A DNA stretch of 64,000 nucleotides. Source: Arthrinium phaeospermum. Lineage: Eukaryota > Ascomycota > Sordariomycetes > Amphisphaeriales > Apiosporaceae. The notes beneath the pieces were generated by a model. That model searched no databases, was not told the origin of the DNA, and worked only from the letters and a program-made list of their open reading frames with translations. The translations under genes and the position numbers were made by a program. Location of the stretch: positions 930,001 to 994,000 of the forward strand of contig QYRS01000012.1 of NCBI GenBank assembly GCA_006503535.1, given 5' to 3'. This document shows positions 43,363-53,608 of the stretch, one piece after another (positions within the stretch are counted from its first letter, which is position 1; each line of letters starts with the position of its first letter).

Positions 43363-45647
43363 TGTGATAGTTTGGGTTTAGGCAACAAGCTACAACGAAG
43401 TGCTGTTGACGAGGTCGGTTATCGAGGGGCTGAGAAGGATGAACAGTTGAGTAAGCAGTCAGCCGGGGGTAAGGTGGTGAAGGAAGCAAATGAGTAGACA
43501 AACGCGGGGAGTGGTTCGCGCGGGAGGGTGTCTCATTCTTTATGAGATGGCAGCTTTGACAGGCACGCTCTTTCTGGCTTGAGTCTAGGTAGGGTATGTA
43601 CGCATGTACTTCCGCACGCACACACGAGCGTCCCCATTCTGAACCCATCTGCCGTCCGGAGCTAAGCAGGCGTTGTCGTCCTCCCCACTCAGTCAGGTTC
43701 GTGTATGTGTGTGCCTGCGCGACAAAACTCGGCGTAGTGGACGCCGCTACTACATAATCAAGAGCGCGTGCTAGGATGTGGGCACATGGGAGCCACACCG
43801 AATTTGGGGAGTAATTCTACTACTTATCGCTCAAGCCCGTCGGATGCAGGACGGCAACGTCAAAAGGAAGAGGTGGCCAATGGGGATTCCCTTCGCAGCA
43901 GCTGCACATGGCTTATTCCCGAACCACGATGTTTGCGAAGATCCGCGGGTAAAGTCTGCAGAGGCGGCTCATTTCCCAAAGCGGACAGCACCTCGTTGCT
44001 TTTTCTTCTTCTTCTTTCCTGGCAGCTGAAAAAGCCCTGCCGTCTTGCAACCCTCCCAGCTCCATCTCCCATGTGCTCAGGCACCGCAAGTCGTATAAAC
44101 GGGCTGGTTTAGTGCTAGGCTGGGGCGGGCGGGGGGCCTTTCAGCTGAGCCTGTCCCTGCGTGGTGGGTGCTGAGTCGGCGCCGTCGCTACAGCTAAGCT
44201 GCCAAGCGCATGGGCTATCTTCCAGTCTATTGAAAAAAACCGAAGCCGGCAGGTGGGCATTCGCAAAAACTCGAACCACCCAAAGAGAACACAGCGTTCA
44301 GCGGCAATTGTCATGCTTATTTCCGTCGTGATCATCTGCCGGGATGGTCGAGTTGAAAATGGGAGATGCCACTGATTGGCAGACACTGCTCAATCGGTAC
44401 GGACTACCCCATGTACAATGGGTTTCGGGGGATGAGCCAGCGGGTACCGATCGATAGCACGTCCTCGCTTGCGTTCCGTTCCCTCTCTGGCGTACTGTTT
44501 GCTATTACTCATGGCGTTGGTTGTTTGGCTTCGTCGTGGCGGGCACGCAATGCAGCACGGACGCCCCCATTTCATTCTCAGGCCCCTTGGTGAACTTCCG
44601 CCCGCAAAGTCGTGTCGCTGTGGTCCTCGATGGTCCCTGGTGGTGGCGCCGAACACATACACAACAAAGTCATGGCTTTCCTGAGCGACAGCGCTGACAC
44701 TGACAGGCCTGGGATAAAGTGGATCGTCCCAGGCCGATCCACGTGGTCCTCGAGTCCAGCAGCCTCCAATAAGCTTTTTGGCCCTGAAAATCCGTCGATC
44801 CCGATCCATCCTCCCGGGCAGGACGGCATGGCAACAATTCTTTTCCATTCTAGTTGGAATGCGCCTTTCAATCGGTTGCCTCTTGGCCTCTCTTGTTCCA
44901 ATCTCGTCCCAATCTCTTGCGAGCTTTATTTGGTAGCTAGTTGATTGACCAAATACCGATCACCACCGGTCAAATCCCCTTCGACGCGGCGGCGAACTCT
45001 ATTGGCCCAGGCGAACGGCTAAGATCTGTACCGCAGCTCATTGCCGTTTTCAGCACGAGGGGGAGCTTTCATAGCTAAAAACCTCGATGCAGGAGATGAC
45101 ATTCCGTCCCACGATGTCATCTTCCCAATGCGGCCCATTTCCGCAGCGCCAAGACGTTCTATTGGCTGGCGGAAGATTTTCCCTTCTGCCGCTATGACCG
45201 GCTCCTCCTCAATACATTGGGGACTTCACTTCCTGACAGTCATTGGCGGCCAACGTCCAGCACTACAGCGTAGTGTACCTCCCAAGCTAGGCTAGCAGAT
45301 TGCGGGATTTGTATAAGGCGCTCGCCACTCATCCTGCCTAGATAGGTATTGGCTAGTCCAAGGACGCAAGAGATGAGTGCATCTCACATCGCAATTCCCC
45401 AAACCACCGCTATTGGAGCCAAGCTTTGGAAATCCCATCTTTGCTCGGTGAGATCTTTGCGGGCTACCAGATAAATACACCCGGATGACCCTCTGTAGCT
45501 GCTCCAGTTCGATCTAGATTGGACCACTGGATGCAGGGACAAGGTGGTTTCTGATGGCCACTCGGCAAAACTCAGGGCATACCTCAACCCCATATCTTTA
45601 AGTGGTATACCCGCCCCTCGACCTTAGCACGGATAGTATACAACTTG
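43363..45647. other. 2.3 kb intergenic
   Basis: Upstream of the RGS gene and downstream of P450 2. Overlapping short frames only; no RNA gene, repeat or coding remnant that I can support. Confidence 0.5.
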
Positions 45648-47743
45648 TTAGCGGCTTTCTGCTGGTGACAGGCCTACTCGCATCATCATTCCGTCCACAG
45701 GTCTGCCGGTAACCCGTATTGTCTGGTGGACGTCAGCTTCATCAGCCTCAAGAGCAGGTTTCCCTGATAGCCAGGTTTGCAAAACAACTCACGTTGTACA
45801 ATTCCGATTGAACCTTGTAATAGCGGCCTTGACCATCCAGGACTGGCCGGCTACTGGTGTCCAAGTCCAGCTCTCCGAGGCCCACTTTGGTAAAGTCGTA
45901 CCGACGGGCCACGAAGGCAAGGATGACGCGCGCCTCGATGTTGGCCAGCTCCTGCCCGATGCAGTTCCGGGGCCCGCGTTCAAAGGCCCGCCAGGCGCTG
46001 GCTGGCGTGGACCCGCTCCCGCTCCAGTCGCCGTCACTGTCTTTCCCATTGCTACCGGGCCATGTCCCCCGCTCCTCTCCATGGTGCAGCCAGCGCTCGG
46101 GCACGAACTCGTCGGCCGTCTCGCCGAACACGGCACGGTCGCGGTGGATCATGTAGTGGTTCAGATAGACCCACGTGCCGTCTAGGTTATACTCGTCGCC
46201 TTGGGGCGTTGAGACCACAAATCCGCGCGTACCGTTCCGGCAGGCGGATACAGCCGGAGCACCTCCTTGATGACCGCTCCTATATACGTCATGCGGCGAA
46301 CAATGTCTTCTCCATTGCCGGGCTCGAGAAGCTTGCGGCGTACCACTTCGGGATCTCCCGCGCCGCCGTCTTCGGGGCCGAACAGGCTGTCCAGCTCCTC
46401 GTACACTCGCTGGAGCGCGTGTGGCGTGCGGGCCAGCTCGTATATAGCCCAAATGATAGTCGTGCTGGTGGTGTCGTGGCCCGCGAAGAGGAAGGTTTTG
46501 AGCTGGTCGCATGTTTCCTCCATAATCTCGGGAGTGAGCGTTTCGACTTCCTGCAAGCTCAGCGCCAATACTGACCGGGATTTGCCATGCGTTTGCTTGT
46601 CTTGAGACAGCTGATCAGGGGCCGTCCTCCTCGACTCGAAGCTGCGCCTCACAATTTCCTCCAGAAGCTGCGTGTTACGCCTCCTGAGAGCAAGCCGCTT
46701 AGCATGTACAAAAGGGGTCATCCACCCAGGTGGATGGAGCTTGCTGTCGGCAAAGGCTACGTGACGTCTTGTGTCTTAGCATCCAAGGAGCAACACAGTG
46801 GAAGTTGGGCATACACGTACTCTTGATCACCGCCTTAAAGTTGCGAATTAGCTCGCCTTGGTGGGCAGGATCCTTATGCTGAGCCTCCATGTCTTCGCCC
46901 ATGGTCACCGCCCCAATGACGTCGAACGTGAGGTTCGTGGTGATCTCGTCTAGGGAAAACGACTCTCCTGTCTGGACGAAGCTGTCAAGGAGTTTCACAA
47001 ACGGGCCCGCTTTGTCCACGAGGACGGGTAGGAGAGACATCAGGTGTTGGGCGCAAATCCCGGGTTGAATCTCTTGCGCACATCTTTCCACTCTTCATTC
47101 AGCATGAGTGAGATTAGCGATCGAGCTAGAAACAACTGCGTGCAAAGATACGGATTGGGCAAATTGGGTGATCGCATACCTGCTTAAACAAAATGGACTT
47201 TGATCCGATCAGAGTCATGATGCGTTCCACGGAGCCCGATTTCGGCACGCTGTAAGGGAATTGGCTCGATGGTCTCGCTACCTGGTGAAAGCGGGAATGG
47301 AAATATTAGCCATCGGCGCCGCTGGTGAACCACAGGACTGCATACCTGCTCGGCAACCTCGTGGCTGTTGATGACGACCATCTTGGGAAAGACGGGCCAG
47401 TTGTCCACCATCATCACGGGCGGGTCCCCCAATGCTCGGTTCATCTCAGAAAGGACCATGTCTGTTCAGGGTTTCCCCGCACAATCAATCAGCCGACGCC
47501 CTTGCTCGCCCGGCACCGACTGGGTGATCAATGAGACTAACCTGGGTGGCGATTCGTGATTCCTCGCTTGATGAATTCGTCGAACAGCTTCAGATGGCCC
47601 CAGAAGAGCGACGGAGGGTGCTGCGGAAGGTGGGCGTGGGCTACCAAACGCATGTGGTGCAGTTTCCGGTATAGGTACGTGGCAACGAGTGCCAGCACTG
47701 CGACGGCAAGCGCCTGCACAGGGCGTGTTAGAATGCCCTCCAT
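45648..47743 (-). pseudogene. cytochrome P450 monooxygenase 2, frameshifted
   Basis: Read leftward from ATG 47743 (MEGILTRPVQALAVAVLALV, membrane anchor). Exons 47542-47743, 47346-47461 and 47180-47281 join in phase, then an exon from about 47090, an exon from about 46722, and a last exon 45648-45722 (VTGRPVDGMMMRVGL). Conserved parts: KRFNPGF, SLDEITTNLTFDVIGAVTM, I-helix FLFAGHDTTST, ExxR in KEVLRLYPP, FVPERWL, heme loop FERGPRNCIGQELA. Two breaks: 47049-47051 (one base short in the GGG run, losing the FAPQHL frame) and 46229-46234. It resembles sterigmatocystin-pathway-type and related CYPs. No cluster partners. With only two single-base breaks it may be functional if these are base-call errors. 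Confidence 0.75.
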
Positions 47744-47808
47744 TGCTTTTTGGTGTTTGAAAAATTGGAGGGAAGAATGAACGCGGAGTCAGGTGGCGGC
47801 TGCCGGGT

Positions 47809-47815
47809 ATATATG
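47809..47815 (-). promoter_or_regulatory. TATA box candidate for P450 2
   Basis: TATATAT 66-72 nt upstream of the P450 2 start codon at 47743, in the usual range for fungal core promoters. Confidence 0.35.
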
Positions 47816-48095
47816 GAAAGACACGATTGCAGTTGGTGCGGCGGCGCAGCTTGGTTACCCAACATATTGGCATGCATGGACGCAAGGGTGCAGCTGGGCA
47901 TACAGGGGTCTAAGAATAGACACGTGGGCCTGAGATTGATAGGCGCACATGCACCCACTATACTTGGTATCGATGTTGACTGTCATTAACAACTTTCTTC
48001 TCATTGATATATAAGTAGTTGAATGTCTGGTTTTCTAGCGACACGAGCAGCTATAGGCCGTAAAGGGCAGTTGCGAGTTGAGTAGTAACTTAGAT
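47816..48095. other. intergenic between minus-strand genes
   Basis: Upstream of P450 2 and downstream of the RNase H gene; nothing recognised. Confidence 0.4.
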
Positions 48096-50426
48096 TCAGG
48101 AATTGCTGGCAGCAATAGCCGTGGGCTTCCGGCCCGGCCAATGCAAATGCAGCTTCCGCAGCAATCTCTCTCGCCGTCGCAGCTTACCCGGAGGCTTGCC
48201 ACCATTGTCCCCCCGAATGTCTGATCCTGCAGACAGCGCCTCTGTTTCCCCGAAGACGGTTTCACCTGAGCTCGTGCAAGGATTCGTCGTGTCGTCTCGA
48301 GGTTCCAATTCAGCCACCAGGTCTTCCACTTCTGCTGAGGCGGCGGAAGTGGAAGAAGTAATAGACTCCTGGTCCTCTTCCTCGATCCCAATGTGGCCCT
48401 CGCTTTCAATGTCGTCCTGCTCGACACTGTTGACGGAGAACTTGAAGGCCGTCTGGACCGTTCCCCCAGACCCGCCCGAGCTGGCGCAAGATGTGACCTT
48501 GTCATCTGGTTGCGCAGCATCAGTCGTCACGTCTGCTCCTTCCACTGGCACCTCCCCCTCATTGTCGCTGCGTAAAGCGGAGGTAGGAGAAGTGGCATCG
48601 CTCTGCACCTCTCTCTCGGATTCGTCGCCAGTCTGCTTGACATTGCTCGCCATGGCCTGGACCAGCGTTTTGACGGCCTCCCGGGTTTCGTCCCGCAGCG
48701 CTCGAAGCAGTTCCTCGCCCTCTTTTCGCATTGCCTTGATCTCGCGGCTCTGTGCGGCAAGGCTTTCCCTCCACTCGCCTGTCGCTTCCTCGAGGGCCAT
48801 CATCATGGACTCGGCTTGGGCATTCTGGGCTTCTTGCTGACGGGACAGCCTGGACATCTCTGTGTGCAGCTCGTCAGAGACGGCCCGGTCGTGCTTTTGG
48901 GACCTTTTGCCTTCCTTCTGCGGAGATTCTTTGGGCTGCTTGGGTAGCTCCTTTCTTAGCTTCTCAAAGGCCTCCCGCGTCTCGTTGGAGAAGTCAGTGA
49001 AGAGCTTGCGCATCTGACCCAGGGCGTCTTGCTGTGTCACCTCCTTCCCTTTCTCCAGCTCGTTGGTACCAGAGCCCGGCTGCTGGGAAGATGATCCGCG
49101 CTTTTTTGCGGCAGACGCTGCGAACGATAGCTCACGTTCCATATCCTTGAGCGAGAACATCTCGCAGCCGAGCCCGGGACCCAAGGACTTAGGACAAGCA
49201 ACAGCAGACTCCATGGTCGTCGTTCGAGCTTGGAGAGCCTTCCGAGCTTGGAGCATCGTCCAAGCTTGGAGTGCCGTCCGAGCTTGGGAAGCCAGATTGT
49301 CCGCCCGCAGATTGCCTTCCACCCCGTTGTGCCCTTTGAGCCAGTGGATCTCCAGCCGCACCTTACCCCCCCTCAAGAGAGGCTGGACGTCTCTCCACGC
49401 CTTTGTCAGCTTCAGAACATGGGCGTCGCTCATGTCCTTTTGTTTGACTTGATATTCCGAGACTTGCTGAAAAATGCGAATGGCTTCTCGGGAGTCGGAA
49501 AATATGTAGACACGCAGCGGTTCCCATTCACCACTGGGCTTGCGGTGAGCATTATTGGCAAAGAACCCTTCAGCCTCTTTCTTCACGATATCAAGGGCGG
49601 CCCCCAGCGCGAAGGCCTCGAAAATATTCTTTTTAGGCGGTAGAATCATGCCGAACGCCTCTTCCTCCCAAGATTCTGAGCAAGATTCCTCCTCAACCGA
49701 TTCTAGATCATAGAACCGTCGATATACCACGGCAGTGCCTGAATATGGCCCGGATCCGCTGCCGTCGGTAAAAAGGACGAGTCTTTTTCCAAATGTAGCA
49801 TTCTGCTCCGCCTTGCAAATCTGAATCGGAAGGATGCGCGTCTGGTTCCTTTGAGCGTTACCATCACCCAGGTCCACGAACCTTGGGTTGGGAAAGTCCC
49901 CAAGATAGAAGGATTCCACCCATTGGGAATAGTTGCCTGCCTTTGCTTCTGCCACTTCCTGTTTCGTGCGCTGCTTTGGTTTCTGTTGCATGGGAGGCTT
50001 TTGGCTGGCTGAGGCTATTCCTTTCCGAGGTCCCGTGGGAATATTCGAGTTTTGGGGTGTAACCGCCTGCATGTTTGCTACGAATTCGGGCATGGCGGGC
50101 GTTTTGGCCTCCGTCTGAGAAGACCGAGCCACATCAATATCCGCAATACGGCTCTTGATGTCAGCTTGGACTTCACTGATAGATCTGCATCGAGCTGGAG
50201 AAGACTGGGTGATGGCAGCGGTATGAGTTGTTGAGGCCAGCGACCCAGCGACTGTTGGTGGTCCTGGTGGTAATGATAAAGCTGTTCCCGTGGGCTCCGT
50301 TGCGGGAGACTTGATTACGTGGTCAGAAGCTGTTTGACTATTGTTCTCGCTTGTATTATTGACCGCCTGAGTGCCCTTGTCAACGGATTGATCGTCAGGC
50401 ACCCCTCTGGTGAGATGAATCCCCAT
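48096..50426 (-). CDS. RNase H-fold protein with coiled-coil tail
   Basis: Open frame of 791 codons (to 50471); the first ATG is at 50426, giving 776 residues. A disordered Ser/Thr/Pro/Gln N-terminus (about 200 residues) precedes an RNase H domain: LVLFTDGSGSG (Asp221), NIFEAFALGAALDIV (Glu269), VYIFSDSREA (Asp311), EIHWLKGHNGVEGNLRADNLA (His366, Asp376). All catalytic positions of the type 1 RNase H D-E-D-D set are kept. Directly after comes a six-residue repeat (LQARTA, LQAWTM, LQARKA, LQARTT), then a long Lys/Glu/Gln coiled-coil (residues about 420-620), an acidic Ser-rich region and a basic C-terminus (KLRRRERLLRKLHLHWPGRK). Stand-alone RNase H domains of this kind occur in fungi, some derived from LINE-type retroelements; no reverse transcriptase lies beside this one. 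An upstream frame at 50395-50766 could be an extra exon. Confidence 0.8.
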   Translation of the reverse strand: MGIHLTRGVPDDQSVDKGTQAVNNTSENNSQTASDHVIKSPATEPTGTALSLPPGPPTVAGSLASTTHTAAITQSSPARCRSISEVQADIKSRIADIDVARSSQTEAKTPAMPEFVANMQAVTPQNSNIPTGPRKGIASASQKPPMQQKPKQRTKQEVAEAKAGNYSQWVESFYLGDFPNPRFVDLGDGNAQRNQTRILPIQICKAEQNATFGKRLVLFTDGSGSGPYSGTAVVYRRFYDLESVEEESCSESWEEEAFGMILPPKKNIFEAFALGAALDIVKKEAEGFFANNAHRKPSGEWEPLRVYIFSDSREAIRIFQQVSEYQVKQKDMSDAHVLKLTKAWRDVQPLLRGGKVRLEIHWLKGHNGVEGNLRADNLASQARTALQAWTMLQARKALQARTTTMESAVACPKSLGPGLGCEMFSLKDMERELSFAASAAKKRGSSSQQPGSGTNELEKGKEVTQQDALGQMRKLFTDFSNETREAFEKLRKELPKQPKESPQKEGKRSQKHDRAVSDELHTEMSRLSRQQEAQNAQAESMMMALEEATGEWRESLAAQSREIKAMRKEGEELLRALRDETREAVKTLVQAMASNVKQTGDESEREVQSDATSPTSALRSDNEGEVPVEGADVTTDAAQPDDKVTSCASSGGSGGTVQTAFKFSVNSVEQDDIESEGHIGIEEEDQESITSSTSAASAEVEDLVAELEPRDDTTNPCTSSGETVFGETEALSAGSDIRGDNGGKPPGKLRRRERLLRKLHLHWPGRKPTAIAASNS
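49224..49295. repeat. 18-bp minisatellite, four units
   Basis: Four tandem units on the GAGCTTGGAGAGCCTTCC pattern. On the minus strand they encode the six-residue repeat LQARTA and its variants at the edge of the RNase H domain. Units differ by a few bases. Confidence 0.8.
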
Positions 50427-50471
50427 GCTGGTCTTGGGATACCGGACAATAGCCCGATTGAATTGCTGCAA

Positions 50472-51360
50472 GCCGATTGTTTATCAAATAAGTTCTGCAT
50501 CGTGGCCGTGAGGCCCGAGTATTGTACCGGCTGGTCCATGGCGTCTTGGTGAGCTTGTCACAATCAACGGTGGTGTAAAATGTTCTCTCGAAATTGACTG
50601 TTCCAGAAGACGGGTATAATTCGATGATAACTTGAGATCCATGACATGGAAGATTGCTCGTTGTTATATGGAGGAATCCATAGTCAACGGAGATGACCCG
50701 TAATGCGCTGGGTTGTTCAAAGTTTACCTTGAGGTTTATATCGGAGATACCATACAAATGCGACATGATGGGAGTATTTCAGATTCGTAGCGAGACTTTC
50801 GTCTGTTTATCATTGGAGAATTGCTATATGTGGCTGTATCACACTTCTCTGCATGCATCGACTTGGTCGAGTCTCTAGTCGGTGACCATGAGGTTGTTTC
50901 ATTTGTTGGTCTCTCAAACCTGGATTCTGTGCCATTGGAAGTCAGTCCAGCTGAAAACGAAAACATATAATAGGCAATTCGCCGCTGGATTAATTTGAAA
51001 TCGAATTGAGACCCATAAAACACCTTTTACAGCAATAGGAAAGTGGTTTTGGGGTTGCTTTAGATGTGATATCAGAGGCAAGTAGCAGAAACATTTGTGG
51101 TTGAAGACCGGCCGCCATGTTAGTTTAGCAGCTTCAAATATCTTACCTGGGAGGTCCCCAATTCAACCAGGAGCTTTTCGCGGGGTTACCCTGGAACTGT
51201 AAATCCACCCACTAAAACAGAGCAAACTCCCACCCACCCACGTCTCGATCATAAGTCCATCAACGAACCCTATTCCCCCCCACACACACACAGCTTCCAC
51301 AAGTTTGACTTGGTATCCTGGACGCTGTTAACGGCCTGCTCTTTCAACAAATAAGAACCT
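50472..51360. other. intergenic, possible upstream exon
   Basis: Minus-strand 50580-50766 reads MSHLYGISDINLKVNFEQPS and further protein-like sequence towards the RNase H gene; I cannot find splice sites that join them. Otherwise nothing is seen before the tRNA gene. Confidence 0.35.
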
Positions 51361-51433
51361 GCCTGGTTAGCTCAATCGGTAGAGCGTGAGACTCTTAATC
51401 TCAAGGCTGCGGGTTCGACCCCCGCATCGGGCT
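51361..51433 (+). tRNA. tRNA-Lys (CTT)
   Basis: Complete cloverleaf without intron: acceptor GCCTGGT pairing with ATCGGGC, D arm GCTC-AATCGGTA-GAGC, anticodon stem GAGAC... with loop CTCTTAA (anticodon CTT, 51394-51396 region), T arm GCGGG-TTCGACC-CCCGC, discriminator T. Internal A box (TAGCTCAATCGG) and B box (GGTTCGACCC) are present. Confidence 0.95.
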
Positions 51434-51876
51434 CAATTCCTGATGCATCTGATTCAATCAGATACCTTGTCTTTTTGACAAATTTTTGTATTTTGGCTGA
51501 ATACCTAGGTATCGGTTTGATTGTCAGATGAAATAAGTATTGATAAGCTGAACAGTTCCTCACCAGTATAGATATATTTTGGCCTGGAATCTGGATCAGT
51601 AATGGGAGAGTTGATCCATGTGGTGAGCAATTCTGCCATGTTCCAATGATGATGGTGGGCTATGTCCCCCAACGCCTGACGCCTAAAGGAAGCGCTAAAG
51701 TCTGTCGATTGCAAATGCAAGCGCCAAAAAACCATGCAGCAATCAGTGAGGACGCAACCCATTCCAGAGTCTGCCAATGATTAAACAACTGGATCCTCTC
51801 TCTTCTCTGTTGCATCGCCATTCATTCCACGATATTAGCCAAGTAGGAACGTGGCACGAAACAGCGCCCTAATGAC
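51434..51876. other. intergenic
   Basis: Between tRNA-Lys and the GNAT gene; no supported gene. Confidence 0.45.
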
Positions 51877-52416
51877 ATGACCATCATGGCGGCAGTATGG
51901 GAACCGCTTCGTCCCGGCGACATCGAAGCCGTCATGAGCATTGCCGACGTGATCCACTCTGCGCTTCCAGAAGGCGAGCACGTCTTTGCTGAACGCATCA
52001 AGTTGTTTCCTGAAGGGTGCCTGGCACTCGTGAAAGACTTGAATGGCGGCAGCAGAGAGCTCTGCGGCTACGCCATTTCACATCCAATCCGACCCCGCCA
52101 GCCGCCTGCTCTAGACGCTGCGCTTGGGGGCATTCCGCCCGAGGCCACTCAGTACTACATCCACGACTTCTGCGTCCTCCCCGAATACCAGGGGAAGGGC
52201 CTTGCGAGCCAGGGCATCCGCCGAATTCTCTCGGTCGCCGCCGACACGGGGCGCTTCCCAGACGGCGCTTGTCTTGTCTCGGTCTACGGCACTGTGCCCT
52301 TCTGGGGTCGCTACGGGTTCCGACCGCCCGCTTCAATCGATGCGACTCTGGCGGATAAGGTGCATGGCTACGGCGAGGATGCCTTGTATCTAGAGAGACC
52401 TGCAGCATCATCGTGA
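51877..52416 (+). CDS. GNAT-family N-acetyltransferase
   Basis: Single-exon gene, 179 residues. It transfers an acetyl group from acetyl-CoA to an amine; the substrate is not predictable. GNAT elements in order: N-terminal LRPGDIEAVMSIADVIH (motif C helix), LALVKDL...LCGYAISHP (strands), YYIHDFCVLPEYQGKGLASQGI with the acetyl-CoA pyrophosphate-binding Q/RxxGxG/A motif (QGKGLA), and VSVYGTVPFWGRYGF, the C-terminal strand and loop. The length is typical. Two start codons are close together (51877 and 51886); the first gives MTIMAAVWEP. No signal peptide. Its neighbours are tRNA genes, so context adds nothing. Confidence 0.88.
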   Translation: MTIMAAVWEPLRPGDIEAVMSIADVIHSALPEGEHVFAERIKLFPEGCLALVKDLNGGSRELCGYAISHPIRPRQPPALDAALGGIPPEATQYYIHDFCVLPEYQGKGLASQGIRRILSVAADTGRFPDGACLVSVYGTVPFWGRYGFRPPASIDATLADKVHGYGEDALYLERPAASS

Positions 52417-52766
52417 CAACCTTAGTTCAGGGCAATGGGTGAGGTAGCCCCGGCCGATAGGCGCCCTGCTCGTCACCTACCCTACTTGTCTTGCACTCCT
52501 CAAGATGAATTGCCCATTTGAGACCTCTGGAATCATCTTCGGGCAAGAGGAAAAGCGATAGATGTAAGATATTACGAATGGATTGACATTGTTTCGGGCA
52601 ATTAAGAGCCAGTGCTACATACAGTAGGAGTACAAGCGACAGTGCAGATGATGCCGGCCCACACTCCGGAGTCAACGCCGGAACTCGATCGGTCGTACCC
52701 TTCCTTTCATTCGATCTCTACTATGAATTATTAATCCACGCTGGCCTATTGGCAAAAAGGTTGGTG
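52417..52766. other. intergenic
   Basis: Between the GNAT gene and tRNA-Thr; no supported gene. Confidence 0.45.
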
Positions 52767-52855
52767 TGCCCCCACGCCGGATTGAACGACGGACCTTTGC
52801 ATAGCCTGCAGATTACAAGTACAAGTGCAACGCTCTACCACTGAGCTATAAGGGC
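52767..52855 (-). tRNA. tRNA-Thr (TGT) with a 17-nt intron
   Basis: Minus-strand cloverleaf: acceptor GCCCTTA with TGGGGGC, D arm GCTC-AGTGGTA-GAGC, anticodon stem TTGCA/TGCAA, T arm CGTCG-TTCAATC-CGGCG, discriminator A. The loop is split after position 37 by a 17-nt intron (52803-52819). The anticodon TGT lies at 52821-52823. The intron begins with a copy of the loop, so CTTGTA occurs twice in a row. Confidence 0.92.
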
Positions 52856-53608
52856 TAGTTTCGGACGAAATCTTCTAGAGATGCCAGTTGGGCCACTATT
52901 CAGCCCCATACTAGTGTCAATCAAGGTGAGGGAAAACTGCCATTCGCCTCAACACCAAGTCATGAAAATGCACTTCCATAAGAAAGAATTTCACTACCGA
53001 TCCTAATGCACTCAATGGTTCCATTTTAATTCTTCTCCTGACCCTCCCGGCTCTAGATATAAGCCTGGCAACGCTGAATCCTCCAAGACTTGGGATGTGG
53101 CCAAGTGGGATTTTGCCTCTGCAGGAGCGCATCCTTGGATGCTGTCAAATCGATGCCACTTCCATCGCGCATGACACGGCCGTTCCGTTTCTCCTTCCCT
53201 GCAGTTCTATATGTAATGTATTATCTGGGAGTCCTCTTGGTGGCAGGAGCTCCAGTGCTAGTTAAGTCAAGACCTTCCACTCCGATCCGCCGGTTCAAAC
53301 GGCAGTAGAGCCACGGGATGCCCAGATGGTACACTCCGAAGCAAATCCCTATATATGTGTGCGTACTTGCTTCACGGAATCGTACGAAGAAATCTTTCTT
53401 TAGATGGACAAGATACACGCGGGCTGTAGTATTCTTTTGGATTCCGATTCATACCAACTCGATCTTGCAGAGATAAGAAGCACATAAAGAACGAAAATTC
53501 TGTTTCTTGTTCTGTTCTCCTTTTTCTCATGAGCCCCTTGGCTACTACTACATAATTCGAAAACTTTTCCACTCATTCTTGAACATTCGCTCTCTCTTCT
53601 TTATCATC
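52856..53608. other. intergenic, promoter of con-13-like gene
   Basis: C/T-rich sequence at 53500-53600 (TTCTTGTTCTGTTCTCCTTT) precedes the next start codon. No other feature. Confidence 0.45.
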
